Shown in pieces: positions 8,181 to 15,839 of a DNA stretch of 17,105 nucleotides. Both the position numbers and the translations under genes were made by a program. The first letter of the stretch is position 1. Every line of letters starts with the position of its first letter. The stretch is from positions 1-17,105 of the forward strand of contig JAUNBY010000024.1 in assembly GCA_030526935.1 (NCBI GenBank), given 5' to 3'. The DNA comes from Clostridia bacterium. Lineage in GTDB: Bacteria > Bacillota > Clostridia > Christensenellales > Aristaeellaceae. Below the pieces are notes generated by a model. The model was given only the letters and a program-made list of their open reading frames with translations, was not told the origin of the DNA and searched no databases.

Positions 8181-9917
8181 TCATTCCGCTATCCGAATCT
8201 CGCAACTCTTTCGAATAAAAGCAAAGCCGTACTGTATCACCCTGAAATTGTCGAGTTTATACTTCAGGGAGTAGCGCCGCCGCCCGATCTGCTCGATGGC
8301 GTCCTTGAGCAGGCTTGCGAATTCGTCTTCTCCCTCTTTGCCCGCCTTGACCTCTATAAGCATCGCGCGCTTGTTCGGCGCGTCCACTACCATTATGTCG
8401 GCGCGCCCCAGCCCGAACTCCCCGTTAGAGTACACCGTATATCCTTCGTTTACCAGAAGCCCCACCAGAAAGCCGTGATAGTAGTTTTCGTAGTAATCGA
8501 AGCAGCTTATCGTTTCTATAAGCGTCCTGTCGATAATCGCACGTATAACTTCAACTTCCCCGCTCCAAAGCGCCGCGTACATCTCCCGTTTCGTCGATGC
8601 CGGGCGCGTCTGCGCAAACCAGCTTTGAATCTTTCGCGCAAAGAGATCCTTTACCTCGGCGTTGGGTATTCGCAACTCGACCATTGAGTCGTTCTTCCTC
8701 GCGCCTTCTCCCGCGGTCAGATAGCCCGTCATAAGAAGAATGTTGTAAAGGTTGTCCGTGTTTCTCGATATATCCGCTTCGCTGTTTTCATTGGGGTCAG
8801 GCATATCCTTGTACGTGAGGTTTTCGATAAGGGGCTTATATACGCTTTCCCCGGCTATCAGCCGCTCTATCTCGTCGATAAGCCCCGCGTCCGTTTTGGG
8901 CGCGGTCGCGTCATGTGCGCGCTTCATGTCGACCATGCCTATGAAGCGGCGTATCACGTCGTTTGAACTCGTCGTCTCCCAGTACATCCCCGGCTGCGCC
9001 TCTGGGTCGCGCAGAAGCTGCTTGCACTGGTTGAGCACGTCCCAGGGACAGTACATCTTCTCGCCGCCGAAATTGTAGCCGTCGTACCATTCGGTTAGCT
9101 GGCGCATGGCGAAGGGTATGCCGTAATCCTCGGCGAGCTTCTCTACCTCCGAATGGGTAAAGCCGAAGTACCTGTTGTAAGTCGTATCCATCACCGTATC
9201 CACTTCCAGGTTGTTAAGACCCGTGAATATGCTCTCTTTGGATATGCGAAGGCATCCCGTCACCACCGCGAAGGCCAGGTTGGAGTTGGTCTTAAGAGCC
9301 TCGCCCAATAGCGTCCTTATGGCCTTGACCATCTGCTCGTAGAAACCTCCCGCTTCCGCTTTCTGAAGCGGCACGTCGTACTCGTCTATAAGGATTATCA
9401 CGGGCTTGTTGTTGTGCCTGGTAAGGAGGGCGGAGAGAAATTTCAATGACGATAGCAACTCGGACTGCGTAGCTTCTTTGTATAAAATCCTTTCGAAGGT
9501 TTTCTTCTCAAACGGCTTAACCGCCGGTGAATCGAGTAAGTCCGAGTGCTCCTGAAACGCGCTCCAGATTATCTCGCCAAGCATGCCGAACGCCTCGTCG
9601 AAGCTTATTCCGTCCACGCCCTTGAGCGACAGGCTTATGACGGGATACCGCCCCATATATTCGTCGCAAAGCTCGCGGTACCGGCTTATCGCCAGCCCGT
9701 CGAACAGCGTCTCGTCCGTTCCGATCTCGAAGAAGGATTTTAGCATGCTCATCGTCAGCGTCTTTCCGAAGCGACGCGGGCGCGTAAAGAGGTTGACTTC
9801 CCCTCGATTCTCAAGCAATGTCTTTATGAACTCGGTTTTATCTATGTAATAGTAACCATCACTGCGGAACTTGCTGAAGAATTCCGTGCCGATGGGGAGC
9901 TTTAGCCTTGCGGACAT
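8181..9917 (-). CDS. AAA-ATPase-like / PD-(D/E)XK nuclease-like protein, copy 1
   Basis: A 578-residue protein of the AAA-ATPase-like plus DUF1703 (PD-(D/E)XK superfamily) type. The N-terminal ATPase has a P-loop-like 'TRPRRFGKT' at residues 45-53 and Walker B 'VIILIDEYD' at 173-181. The C-terminal nuclease-like domain keeps D507 (in GRADIMV) and E522-V-K524 (in LIEVKAG), the spacing of the PD-(D/E)XK core. Family members occur in many copies in Clostridia and Bacteroidetes; no function is established. Start ATG 9917 has GGGAGG (about 9926-9931) upstream. The protein is identical to copy 2 except for six residues between 15 and 40. Only 47 bases separate the genes and I see no good promoter there, so copy 1 probably depends on the promoter of copy 2. 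Confidence 0.9.
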   Translation of the reverse strand: MSARLKLPIGTEFFSKFRSDGYYYIDKTEFIKTLLENRGEVNLFTRPRRFGKTLTMSMLKSFFEIGTDETLFDGLAISRYRELCDEYMGRYPVISLSLKGVDGISFDEAFGMLGEIIWSAFQEHSDLLDSPAVKPFEKKTFERILYKEATQSELLSSLKFLSALLTRHNNKPVIILIDEYDVPLQKAEAGGFYEQMVKAIRTLLGEALKTNSNLAFAVVTGCLRISKESIFTGLNNLEVDTVMDTTYNRYFGFTHSEVEKLAEDYGIPFAMRQLTEWYDGYNFGGEKMYCPWDVLNQCKQLLRDPEAQPGMYWETTSSNDVIRRFIGMVDMKRAHDATAPKTDAGLIDEIERLIAGESVYKPLIENLTYKDMPDPNENSEADISRNTDNLYNILLMTGYLTAGEGARKNDSMVELRIPNAEVKDLFARKIQSWFAQTRPASTKREMYAALWSGEVEVIRAIIDRTLIETISCFDYYENYYHGFLVGLLVNEGYTVYSNGEFGLGRADIMVVDAPNKRAMLIEVKAGKEGEDEFASLLKDAIEQIGRRRYSLKYKLDNFRVIQYGFAFIRKSCEIRIAE

Positions 9918-9930
9918 ATTGTCGCCTCCC
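8181..9930. repeat. Direct repeat unit, copy 1 (1750 bp)
   Basis: Matches 9965-11714 at an offset of 1784 bp. Identity starts at the stop codon (8181) and ends just past the ribosome site (9930). All segments I compared by eye are identical except the island 9798-9876. The spacer between the two units is 34 bp (9931-9964). Confidence 0.93.
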
Positions 9931-9964
9931 TCCTTGTCGGTGTGCCATTATCTAAACCGCGGAC

Positions 9965-11701
9965 TCATTCCGCTATCCGAATCTCGCAACTCTTTCGAAT
10001 AAAAGCAAAGCCGTACTGTATCACCCTGAAATTGTCGAGTTTATACTTCAGGGAGTAGCGCCGCCGCCCGATCTGCTCGATGGCGTCCTTGAGCAGGCTT
10101 GCGAATTCGTCTTCTCCCTCTTTGCCCGCCTTGACCTCTATAAGCATCGCGCGCTTGTTCGGCGCGTCCACTACCATTATGTCGGCGCGCCCCAGCCCGA
10201 ACTCCCCGTTAGAGTACACCGTATATCCTTCGTTTACCAGAAGCCCCACCAGAAAGCCGTGATAGTAGTTTTCGTAGTAATCGAAGCAGCTTATCGTTTC
10301 TATAAGCGTCCTGTCGATAATCGCACGTATAACTTCAACTTCCCCGCTCCAAAGCGCCGCGTACATCTCCCGTTTCGTCGATGCCGGGCGCGTCTGCGCA
10401 AACCAGCTTTGAATCTTTCGCGCAAAGAGATCCTTTACCTCGGCGTTGGGTATTCGCAACTCGACCATTGAGTCGTTCTTCCTCGCGCCTTCTCCCGCGG
10501 TCAGATAGCCCGTCATAAGAAGAATGTTGTAAAGGTTGTCCGTGTTTCTCGATATATCCGCTTCGCTGTTTTCATTGGGGTCAGGCATATCCTTGTACGT
10601 GAGGTTTTCGATAAGGGGCTTATATACGCTTTCCCCGGCTATCAGCCGCTCTATCTCGTCGATAAGCCCCGCGTCCGTTTTGGGCGCGGTCGCGTCATGT
10701 GCGCGCTTCATGTCGACCATGCCTATGAAGCGGCGTATCACGTCGTTTGAACTCGTCGTCTCCCAGTACATCCCCGGCTGCGCCTCTGGGTCGCGCAGAA
10801 GCTGCTTGCACTGGTTGAGCACGTCCCAGGGACAGTACATCTTCTCGCCGCCGAAATTGTAGCCGTCGTACCATTCGGTTAGCTGGCGCATGGCGAAGGG
10901 TATGCCGTAATCCTCGGCGAGCTTCTCTACCTCCGAATGGGTAAAGCCGAAGTACCTGTTGTAAGTCGTATCCATCACCGTATCCACTTCCAGGTTGTTA
11001 AGACCCGTGAATATGCTCTCTTTGGATATGCGAAGGCATCCCGTCACCACCGCGAAGGCCAGGTTGGAGTTGGTCTTAAGAGCCTCGCCCAATAGCGTCC
11101 TTATGGCCTTGACCATCTGCTCGTAGAAACCTCCCGCTTCCGCTTTCTGAAGCGGCACGTCGTACTCGTCTATAAGGATTATCACGGGCTTGTTGTTGTG
11201 CCTGGTAAGGAGGGCGGAGAGAAATTTCAATGACGATAGCAACTCGGACTGCGTAGCTTCTTTGTATAAAATCCTTTCGAAGGTTTTCTTCTCAAACGGC
11301 TTAACCGCCGGTGAATCGAGTAAGTCCGAGTGCTCCTGAAACGCGCTCCAGATTATCTCGCCAAGCATGCCGAACGCCTCGTCGAAGCTTATTCCGTCCA
11401 CGCCCTTGAGCGACAGGCTTATGACGGGATACCGCCCCATATATTCGTCGCAAAGCTCGCGGTACCGGCTTATCGCCAGCCCGTCGAACAGCGTCTCGTC
11501 CGTTCCGATCTCGAAGAAGGATTTTAGCATGCTCATCGTCAGCGTCTTTCCGAAGCGACGCGGGCGCGTAAAGAGGTTGACCTTGCCGCGATTGTCCAGC
11601 AACGTCCTGATAAATTCGGTTTTATCTATGTAATAATAGCCATCTCGACGAAACTCATTAAAGAATTCCGTGCCGATGGGGAGCTTTAGCCTTGCGGACA
11701 T
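9965..11701 (-). CDS. AAA-ATPase-like / PD-(D/E)XK nuclease-like protein, copy 2
   Basis: A 578-residue paralogue of the gene just downstream, with the same architecture: P-loop-like segment at residues 45-53, Walker B at 173-181, and nuclease core D507 / E522-V-K524. It differs from copy 1 only at residues 15 (N for S), 16 (E for K), 19 (R for S), 32 (R for K), 36 (D for E) and 40 (K for E). ATG 11701 is chosen because GGGGGAGG lies just upstream and the position equals the start of copy 1. The frame stays open upstream to 11782, but that extension would cross the promoter and has no relatives. It has its own strong promoter (11754-11782) and is the first gene of the minus-strand block. Confidence 0.9.
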   Translation of the reverse strand: MSARLKLPIGTEFFNEFRRDGYYYIDKTEFIRTLLDNRGKVNLFTRPRRFGKTLTMSMLKSFFEIGTDETLFDGLAISRYRELCDEYMGRYPVISLSLKGVDGISFDEAFGMLGEIIWSAFQEHSDLLDSPAVKPFEKKTFERILYKEATQSELLSSLKFLSALLTRHNNKPVIILIDEYDVPLQKAEAGGFYEQMVKAIRTLLGEALKTNSNLAFAVVTGCLRISKESIFTGLNNLEVDTVMDTTYNRYFGFTHSEVEKLAEDYGIPFAMRQLTEWYDGYNFGGEKMYCPWDVLNQCKQLLRDPEAQPGMYWETTSSNDVIRRFIGMVDMKRAHDATAPKTDAGLIDEIERLIAGESVYKPLIENLTYKDMPDPNENSEADISRNTDNLYNILLMTGYLTAGEGARKNDSMVELRIPNAEVKDLFARKIQSWFAQTRPASTKREMYAALWSGEVEVIRAIIDRTLIETISCFDYYENYYHGFLVGLLVNEGYTVYSNGEFGLGRADIMVVDAPNKRAMLIEVKAGKEGEDEFASLLKDAIEQIGRRRYSLKYKLDNFRVIQYGFAFIRKSCEIRIAE

Positions 11702-11714
11702 ATTGTCGCCTCCC
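9965..11714. repeat. Direct repeat unit, copy 2 (1750 bp)
   Basis: Second unit of the tandem duplication, matching 8181-9930. The only divergent stretch seen is 11582-11660, facing 9798-9876 of copy 1, with about 21 substitutions in 79 bp and no indels. Flanking sequence beyond the unit is unrelated on both sides. Confidence 0.93.
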
Positions 11715-11753
11715 CCGGGTTGCCGGATGAGCATACAACCCCATTTTGAAATC

Positions 11754-11782
11754 ATTGTACACCAGAACCGGCAAAAAATCAA
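11754..11782 (-). promoter_or_regulatory. Sigma-A promoter for the ATPase/nuclease tandem genes
   Basis: On the minus strand, TTGATT (11777-11782), a 17-bp spacer and TACAAT (11754-11759), with TG two bases upstream of the -10. The expected start is near 11747, giving a leader of about 46 nt before ATG 11701. It is divergent from the promoter at 11842-11870. Confidence 0.75.
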
Positions 11783-11841
11783 GGGATTGCGAATTTCGGC
11801 AATGATTTAAGCCGATGTTCGTTTGCGCCTGTTCGCCCGGC

Positions 11842-11870
11842 TTGACAGTGCGAAGGTTATAGTGTAAAAT
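11842..11870 (+). promoter_or_regulatory. Sigma-A promoter for the four-helix membrane protein gene
   Basis: TTGACA (11842-11847), a 17-bp spacer and TAAAAT (11865-11870), a near-perfect match. Expected start near 11877, about 38 nt before ATG 11915. The -35 boxes of this and the divergent minus-strand promoter are about 60 bp apart. Confidence 0.8.
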
Positions 11871-11914
11871 TAAACGGTATTCTATCGCCGAGCGGCATAC
11901 TACGGAGGGATAAA

Positions 11915-12463
11915 ATGGAAAAGCGTAAATACTCTGGACGGCAGCTGATACTCTACGGGGCGGTGCTTTTACTCGTCTGGGCGGGATATGAATGCTATAT
12001 CAGGTTTGAGATGTTGTCGCAATTTCTGACCGGGCTTATAAACCTCTGCGCGAACGAGGGCGTACCGTTTGCGCGGGCGATTTCGTATTTTCCGTCGTCG
12101 ATGTTCTCCATAGCGCTTTATATGCTCGTGCTCGCGCTTTTCTCCGTCGCCTGCGTGATACTCAGAAACCGTCCCATGGGGGACTACGTCGTTTTGGCGC
12201 TGACAATCGCGATCGCCATAACGGGCGGCGCGTGGGTCGGGCTGTTCAGCCTGAGCGTACTGAACTGGGCGCAGTCGCTTAAAACCGTGCCGCTGTTGAT
12301 GATCGCGGCGGGCTGCGTGGTCAATATCAGCCAGTTTCACGTATCCGGAATAAAAAAACGCCGTCAGGACGACGGCGAAAAGGATTATACGAAGATGAAC
12401 AGGCGTCAGCTGGCCGATCAGGTTAAACGGCACAGAGCCGGGCGCAAAAAGGACGTTGCCTGA
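11915..12463 (+). CDS. Four-helix membrane protein of unknown function
   Basis: I do not recognise this 182-residue protein. It has four likely membrane helices, at about residues 10-29, 62-84, 91-116 and 123-140. A highly charged C-terminal tail of about 40 residues follows, rich in K, R and D (for example 'IKKRRQDDGEKD'), and would lie in the cytoplasm by the positive-inside rule. No enzymatic motif is visible. The start ATG 11915 has GGAGGG (11904-11909) 5 bases upstream and a near-consensus promoter at 11842-11870, so the gene is well supported as real. It is monocistronic and converges on the sugar transferase gene with only 9 bases between the stop codons. No clear terminator is visible. 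Confidence 0.85.
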   Translation: MEKRKYSGRQLILYGAVLLLVWAGYECYIRFEMLSQFLTGLINLCANEGVPFARAISYFPSSMFSIALYMLVLALFSVACVILRNRPMGDYVVLALTIAIAITGGAWVGLFSLSVLNWAQSLKTVPLLMIAAGCVVNISQFHVSGIKKRRQDDGEKDYTKMNRRQLADQVKRHRAGRKKDVA

Positions 12464-12472
12464 AAAGGCGGG

Positions 12473-13078
12473 CTATGTGCTTTTTGGCGCTTTATTCGAG
12501 CCTTCGACGACGCCTTCGCATTTGACGACCGATATGAACGTCTTTAAAAAGCACTTAATATCCATTTCAAGGGATATGTGAGAGGCGTAATACCCGTCGT
12601 AGCGGGCTTTTTCGTCTTCATCCAGCTCGTCGCGCCCGTTGACCTGAGCGAGTCCCGTAAGCCCTGGTACGGCGCGGTTGGCGTCGTATTTATCGCGCAG
12701 GGCGATGAGGTTGTCCTGGTTCCACAGGGCGGGTCGCGGGCCTATGATGCTCATCTCTCCCTTTAATATGTTTATAATCTGCGGCAATTCGTCAAGCGAC
12801 GTCTTGCGCAGCACCCTTCCCATGCGGGTTATGTGCTTTTCGGCGTCCTTCATTTTGTCCGTGGGCACGTCGCCGGGCGCGTCGGCGTACATGGTTCTGA
12901 ACTTGTATATGTAGAACATGCCCTTGTCCTTGCCGAAGCGCTTTTGCCTGAACAGCGCCGGCCCCCTGGAATCGAGCTTTATGGCGAGCGCCAGAATCAC
13001 AAGTATCGGAAAAAGTATTACAAGGGCTATGGATGAAAGCGCTATGTCCGCCGCTCTTTTGCCAAACTTCTCATACAT
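12473..13078 (-). CDS. Bacterial sugar transferase (undecaprenyl-phosphate glycosyl-1-phosphate transferase type)
   Basis: A 201-residue enzyme of the bacterial sugar transferase family (WcaJ/WbaP C-terminal type), which moves a sugar-1-phosphate from a nucleotide sugar to a lipid carrier to start exopolysaccharide or glycan synthesis. One hydrophobic N-terminal anchor (about residues 11-34) is followed by 'KFRTMYADA', 'RKTSLDELPQIINILKGEMSIIGPRP' with the conserved DE pair, and 'VPGLTGLAQVNGR'. It is the short form without the extra membrane domain. I chose ATG 13078, with AAGGG at about 11 bases; an in-frame TTG at 13087 is also possible but its spacing to AAGGG is only 2 bases. Last gene of the minus-strand operon, 18 bases after rnhA. 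The sugar cannot be told from sequence. Confidence 0.9.
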   Translation of the reverse strand: MYEKFGKRAADIALSSIALVILFPILVILALAIKLDSRGPALFRQKRFGKDKGMFYIYKFRTMYADAPGDVPTDKMKDAEKHITRMGRVLRKTSLDELPQIINILKGEMSIIGPRPALWNQDNLIALRDKYDANRAVPGLTGLAQVNGRDELDEDEKARYDGYYASHISLEMDIKCFLKTFISVVKCEGVVEGSNKAPKST

Positions 13079-13096
13079 CGACGTCAATACCCTTCG

Positions 13097-13537
13097 TTAC
13101 TTTTTATTGGCCTTTATCGCTCCCGTCGCGAGCGCGTCGCAGCGGTTGTTCAATTTGTTCGACGAGTGTCCTCGAACCACGTGAAAGTTAACCCTGTGCC
13201 TGTTCGTAAGTTCTATGAGCGTTTCCCACAAATCGCGGTTCTCGACGGGCTTTTTCCCCGCCGTGAGCCAACCGTTTCTTTGCCAGTTGACGAGCCATCC
13301 GCGCAAAAAGGCGTGCGCCATATAGGAACTGTCGGTATACAGATCGACCTCGCACGGCTCCCTGAGCGCCCCAAGCGCCTCTATTGCGGCCGTAAGCTCC
13401 ATGCGGTTGTTGGTGGTGGCTCCTTCATAGCCCGACATTTCCCTGCGCGCGTCGCCGTACATCAAAATCGCGCCCCACCCCCCCGGCCCGGGGTTTCCGG
13501 AACAGGCGCCGTCGGTATATACGGTAACCTTCTTCAA
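13097..13537 (-). CDS. rnhA: Ribonuclease HI
   Basis: A 146-residue RNase H type 1 that cuts the RNA strand of RNA:DNA hybrids. All active-site residues are at positions close to those of the Escherichia coli enzyme: D9 (in YTDGACSGNPGPGG), E47 (in RMELTAAIEAL), D69 (in LYTDSSY), H124 (in VRGHSS) and D134 (in NRCDALA). The start is TTG at 13537, overlapping the proC stop by 4 bases as TTGA, so translation is probably coupled. No other start keeps the first beta strand. Confidence 0.97.
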   Translation of the reverse strand: MKKVTVYTDGACSGNPGPGGWGAILMYGDARREMSGYEGATTNNRMELTAAIEALGALREPCEVDLYTDSSYMAHAFLRGWLVNWQRNGWLTAGKKPVENRDLWETLIELTNRHRVNFHVVRGHSSNKLNNRCDALATGAIKANKK

Positions 13538-14325
13538 AGCGACTTTGCCTTTTCCGCCGCGGCTATCGCGGCCTCCATGACGGCTGAGCGCAGGCCGTTT
13601 CTCTCAAGAACGCGAACCGCCTCGATGGTCGTGCCGCCGGGAGAGCAGACCATGTCCTTCAATTCCCCGGGATGTTTCCCGGTGTCCATGACCATCTGAG
13701 CCGAGCCTTTGACCGTCTGAGCCGCCATTTTGACGGCCTGCGCGCGGGTCAGTCCCAGAGATACCCCCGCGTCCGCGAGAGCCTCTATGAACATGTATAC
13801 GTAAGCGGGGCCGGAACCCGATACGCCCACCGCCGCGTCTATCAAATCCTCGCGCACCCACTCGTAAAGCCCGAAGCTTGAGAACATTTTCTGCGCGAAT
13901 TCCTTCTCGGCGGGCGTAAACGTCGTGGCTACGCTCAACGCCGTCATGCCCGCGCCGCAAAGCGCCGGGGTGTTGGGCATCACCCGGAGAAGCCTCGTCG
14001 AAGGGTCAAGAAGATCTTTAAGGGCCTTGGTCGTCCAGCCCGCCGCGATCGACACCACGGCCTTTCCCGCCAAGGCGGATTTCGATTTTAAAACGGCGTC
14101 CTTTACGACGTTGGGCTTTATGGCGATGACTATCATATCGCACGCGGCTATCATGCCGTCAACATCCGAAAAGCCCTTTACGCCAAGGCGGTTTTCTATA
14201 GCCTCAATTTTATCCCGATCTATGTCAAACGCGCATATATCGCCCCTTTCGATGACGCCCGCGCCGGCTATTCCCCCCATCATGGCGCCGGCCATATTGC
14301 CCGCGCCTATAAATCCGAGCTTCAT
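13534..14325 (-). CDS. proC: Pyrroline-5-carboxylate reductase
   Basis: A 263-residue NAD(P)H-dependent enzyme for the last step of proline synthesis. The Rossmann motif 'LGFIGAGNMAGAMMGGI' is at the N-terminus, with 'VIAIKPNVV', 'LLRVMPNTPALCGAGMTAL' and the C-terminal signature 'MVCSPGGTTIEAVRVLE' all present. ATG 14325 overlaps the TGA of the sigma factor gene (ATGA, 14322-14325), and AGGA lies about 7 bases upstream. It is normal length and apparently intact. rnhA follows with a 4-base overlap. Confidence 0.97.
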   Translation of the reverse strand: MKLGFIGAGNMAGAMMGGIAGAGVIERGDICAFDIDRDKIEAIENRLGVKGFSDVDGMIAACDMIVIAIKPNVVKDAVLKSKSALAGKAVVSIAAGWTTKALKDLLDPSTRLLRVMPNTPALCGAGMTALSVATTFTPAEKEFAQKMFSSFGLYEWVREDLIDAAVGVSGSGPAYVYMFIEALADAGVSLGLTRAQAVKMAAQTVKGSAQMVMDTGKHPGELKDMVCSPGGTTIEAVRVLERNGLRSAVMEAAIAAAEKAKSL

Positions 14326-15071
14326 GAATCGTTCCTTTCCGGCGCAAGCAGCGCCTTAAGCTTACTTATGGCCCTTCTTTCAATGCGGGAAACGGTCATT
14401 TGCGAAACGCCCGTTTTCTGCGCGACCTCGCGTTGGCTCAGGGCCTGTATATAGCGGTATATCATGACCTTTTTCTCGTCATCGGGAAGTTTATCGAGCG
14501 CCCTTTTGAGCATGTCCGAGGTTTCGAACTTCTCGAAGCCCTCCTCGTTTTTGCCGATGAACGTCGAGATGGGCGATTCGTCTTCTTCCGAAGCCGAGTC
14601 GAGCGACGCGTAAGACGTGCTCTCGCGCATTTCAAGCGCCTCGAGAACCGCTTCGACGGGGGCGTTCAAATATTCGGCCAATTCGACGGGAGTGGGGTTG
14701 CGCATGAGCTTTTGTTCGAGATGCTCCGTGGCGGCCTTTATCTTCTTCATCAGTTCCGCGCCCGAGCGGGGGATTGATATGAGCCTCGAGCGGTCGCGGA
14801 AGTAGTTTTTGACCTCGCCCGCCATGGTCGGCGCCAAAAACGTCGTGAATTTAAGGCCCATCGCGGGGTTGAACCGGTCTATGGCTTTGACGAGAGCCAG
14901 CGATGCGACCTGATACAGATCGTCGTAATCGACTCCGCGTCCGGAAAAGCGCCTGGCGACGATGGCGGCCACGTTTAAATGCATAGCGATCAGTCTCTCG
15001 CGAATGGCCTCGTCTCCCGAGAGGTGATACTGCTCTATGAGCGCCTCGGCGCTTTCCCTGACGCCGCTCAT
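14322..15071 (-). CDS. RNA polymerase sigma factor, SigB/SigF/SigG subfamily
   Basis: A 249-residue group 3 sigma-70 factor. Region 2 is clear ('LYQVASLALVKAIDRFNPAMGLKFTTFLAPTMAGEV', then 'IPRSGAEL' leading to region 3), and region 4 is a helix-turn-helix ('LSQREVAQKTGVSQMTVSRIERRAISKLKALL'). I chose ATG 15071 because it overlaps the stop of the upstream RsbW-like gene as ATGA, the same coupling used by proC, and gives the usual length; an ATG at 15116 lacks a ribosome site. Upstream neighbour placement mimics anti-sigma/sigma pairs (spoIIAB-sigF, rsbW-sigB), but no anti-anti-sigma (STAS) gene is here, so I do not assign SigF, SigG or SigB. The regulon is unknown. Confidence 0.93.
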   Translation of the reverse strand: MSGVRESAEALIEQYHLSGDEAIRERLIAMHLNVAAIVARRFSGRGVDYDDLYQVASLALVKAIDRFNPAMGLKFTTFLAPTMAGEVKNYFRDRSRLISIPRSGAELMKKIKAATEHLEQKLMRNPTPVELAEYLNAPVEAVLEALEMRESTSYASLDSASEEDESPISTFIGKNEEGFEKFETSDMLKRALDKLPDDEKKVMIYRYIQALSQREVAQKTGVSQMTVSRIERRAISKLKALLAPERNDS

Positions 15072-15466
15072 TGACACAGGCGCAGGCTCTTGGCCATGCG
15101 TATACCGCGCAGGCATTTATCGTCGAAGACCAGTTCAACCGTGTCCATCATCGACAAAAGCACGTATCTTATGACGCCGACCTCCTCGTCGGACAAGCCC
15201 TCGCAGGCGCAATCTGACGTCATAAGGCCGTCCGCGTCGAGCGTGAATTTGTCCTTATCGATGATGTATCTTATCGCCAACTCGCCGCATCCGCACGACC
15301 TGATAAGGCATTTGCAGGCTTCCTCCGCCGCGAGTTTGGCGTCTTCCATCTCGTCGAGGCTTATCCCGGAGTAGGCGAGCGCGCCGGCCGTGGTCATCCT
15401 TATCAGTATCGCCGACTGCTCGTCGGCGGGTGTGCGCAATTCTATAACGCGCCTTTCGTCAGCCAT
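15068..15466 (-). CDS. RsbW/SpoIIAB-like anti-sigma factor, degenerate and cysteine-rich
   Basis: A 132-residue protein directly upstream of, and overlapping by 4 bases, a sigma factor gene. The segment 'ISLDEMEDAKLAAEEACKCLI' (residues 35-55) matches the N-box helix of RsbW/SpoIIAB histidine-kinase-like ATPases, and position plus length fit an anti-sigma factor. However, the N-box asparagine (EACxN) is replaced by Cys53 and I find no DxGxG box, so ATP binding and kinase activity may be lost. It has eight cysteines, including three CxC pairs (51/53, 58/60, 86/88), unusual for the family. ATG 15466 lies inside the rsfS end (8-base overlap), with AAGGG at about 8 bases. A role as sigma antagonist is inference from context. 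Confidence 0.7.
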   Translation of the reverse strand: MADERRVIELRTPADEQSAILIRMTTAGALAYSGISLDEMEDAKLAAEEACKCLIRSCGCGELAIRYIIDKDKFTLDADGLMTSDCACEGLSDEEVGVIRYVLLSMMDTVELVFDDKCLRGIRMAKSLRLCQ

Positions 15467-15824
15467 TATCTTCGCCCTTCGGCATGAAGTCGGTGAGATT
15501 GCCGCCGTCCATCCAAAGCCTTTCTATGTTATAGAACTGCCGCTCCTCGTCGTGGAAGATGTGCACTATGACCGATATATAGTCCAGAACTATCCACCGC
15601 GACGCCTGCACGCCCTCCTTGCGACGAACCTGTATGCCTTCCTTTTCGAGTTTTTCCTCGACGGCTTCGGCGAGCGCGCGAACCTTTATCGAACTTTGCC
15701 CTCCCGCTATGACGAAATAATCGGTTATGGAGGTCAGGTGGCTCACCTCGAGCACCATGACGTCGTTTCCCTGCTTTTGTTCAAGCTCCGTGGCGATGAT
15801 AGTCGCAAGCTGCTTTGAGTCCAT
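15459..15824 (-). CDS. rsfS: Ribosome silencing factor RsfS (Iojap family)
   Basis: A 121-residue protein that binds ribosomal protein L14 (uL14) on the large subunit and blocks subunit joining during starvation. Family marks are 'GNDVMVLEVSHLTSITDYFVIAGGQSSIKVRALAEAV', 'GVQASRWIVLDYISVIVHIFHDEERQFYNIERLW'. The start ATG 15824 has AGGAGG at about 7 bases. It lies 15 bases after nadD-yqeK, a very common neighbourhood in Bacillota. Its stop overlaps the next gene by 8 bases. Confidence 0.97.
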   Translation of the reverse strand: MDSKQLATIIATELEQKQGNDVMVLEVSHLTSITDYFVIAGGQSSIKVRALAEAVEEKLEKEGIQVRRKEGVQASRWIVLDYISVIVHIFHDEERQFYNIERLWMDGGNLTDFMPKGEDNG

Positions 15825-15839
15825 TTTTCGTCCTCCTCG

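Noticed and set aside
8181..11714. Composite transposon or CRISPR-associated locus around the tandem repeats
   Set aside because: No transposase, terminal inverted repeats, cas genes or spacer arrays are visible; the repeats are whole genes in direct orientation.
11702..11782. 27-residue N-terminal extension of ATPase/nuclease copy 2
   Set aside because: It would place the start at the -35 box of the gene's own promoter, is absent from copy 1, and lacks a ribosome site, whereas ATG 11701 has one.
15072..15116. Upstream start for the sigma factor giving 264 residues
   Set aside because: No ribosome site is present there. The ATG at 15071 overlaps the preceding stop as ATGA, matching the coupling used at the next junction.
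14322..15466. Reading the pair as the sporulation spoIIAB-sigF operon
   Set aside because: There is no spoIIAA (STAS) gene, the AB-like protein lacks key ATP-binding residues, and the neighbours are housekeeping genes, so a sporulation assignment is not supported.
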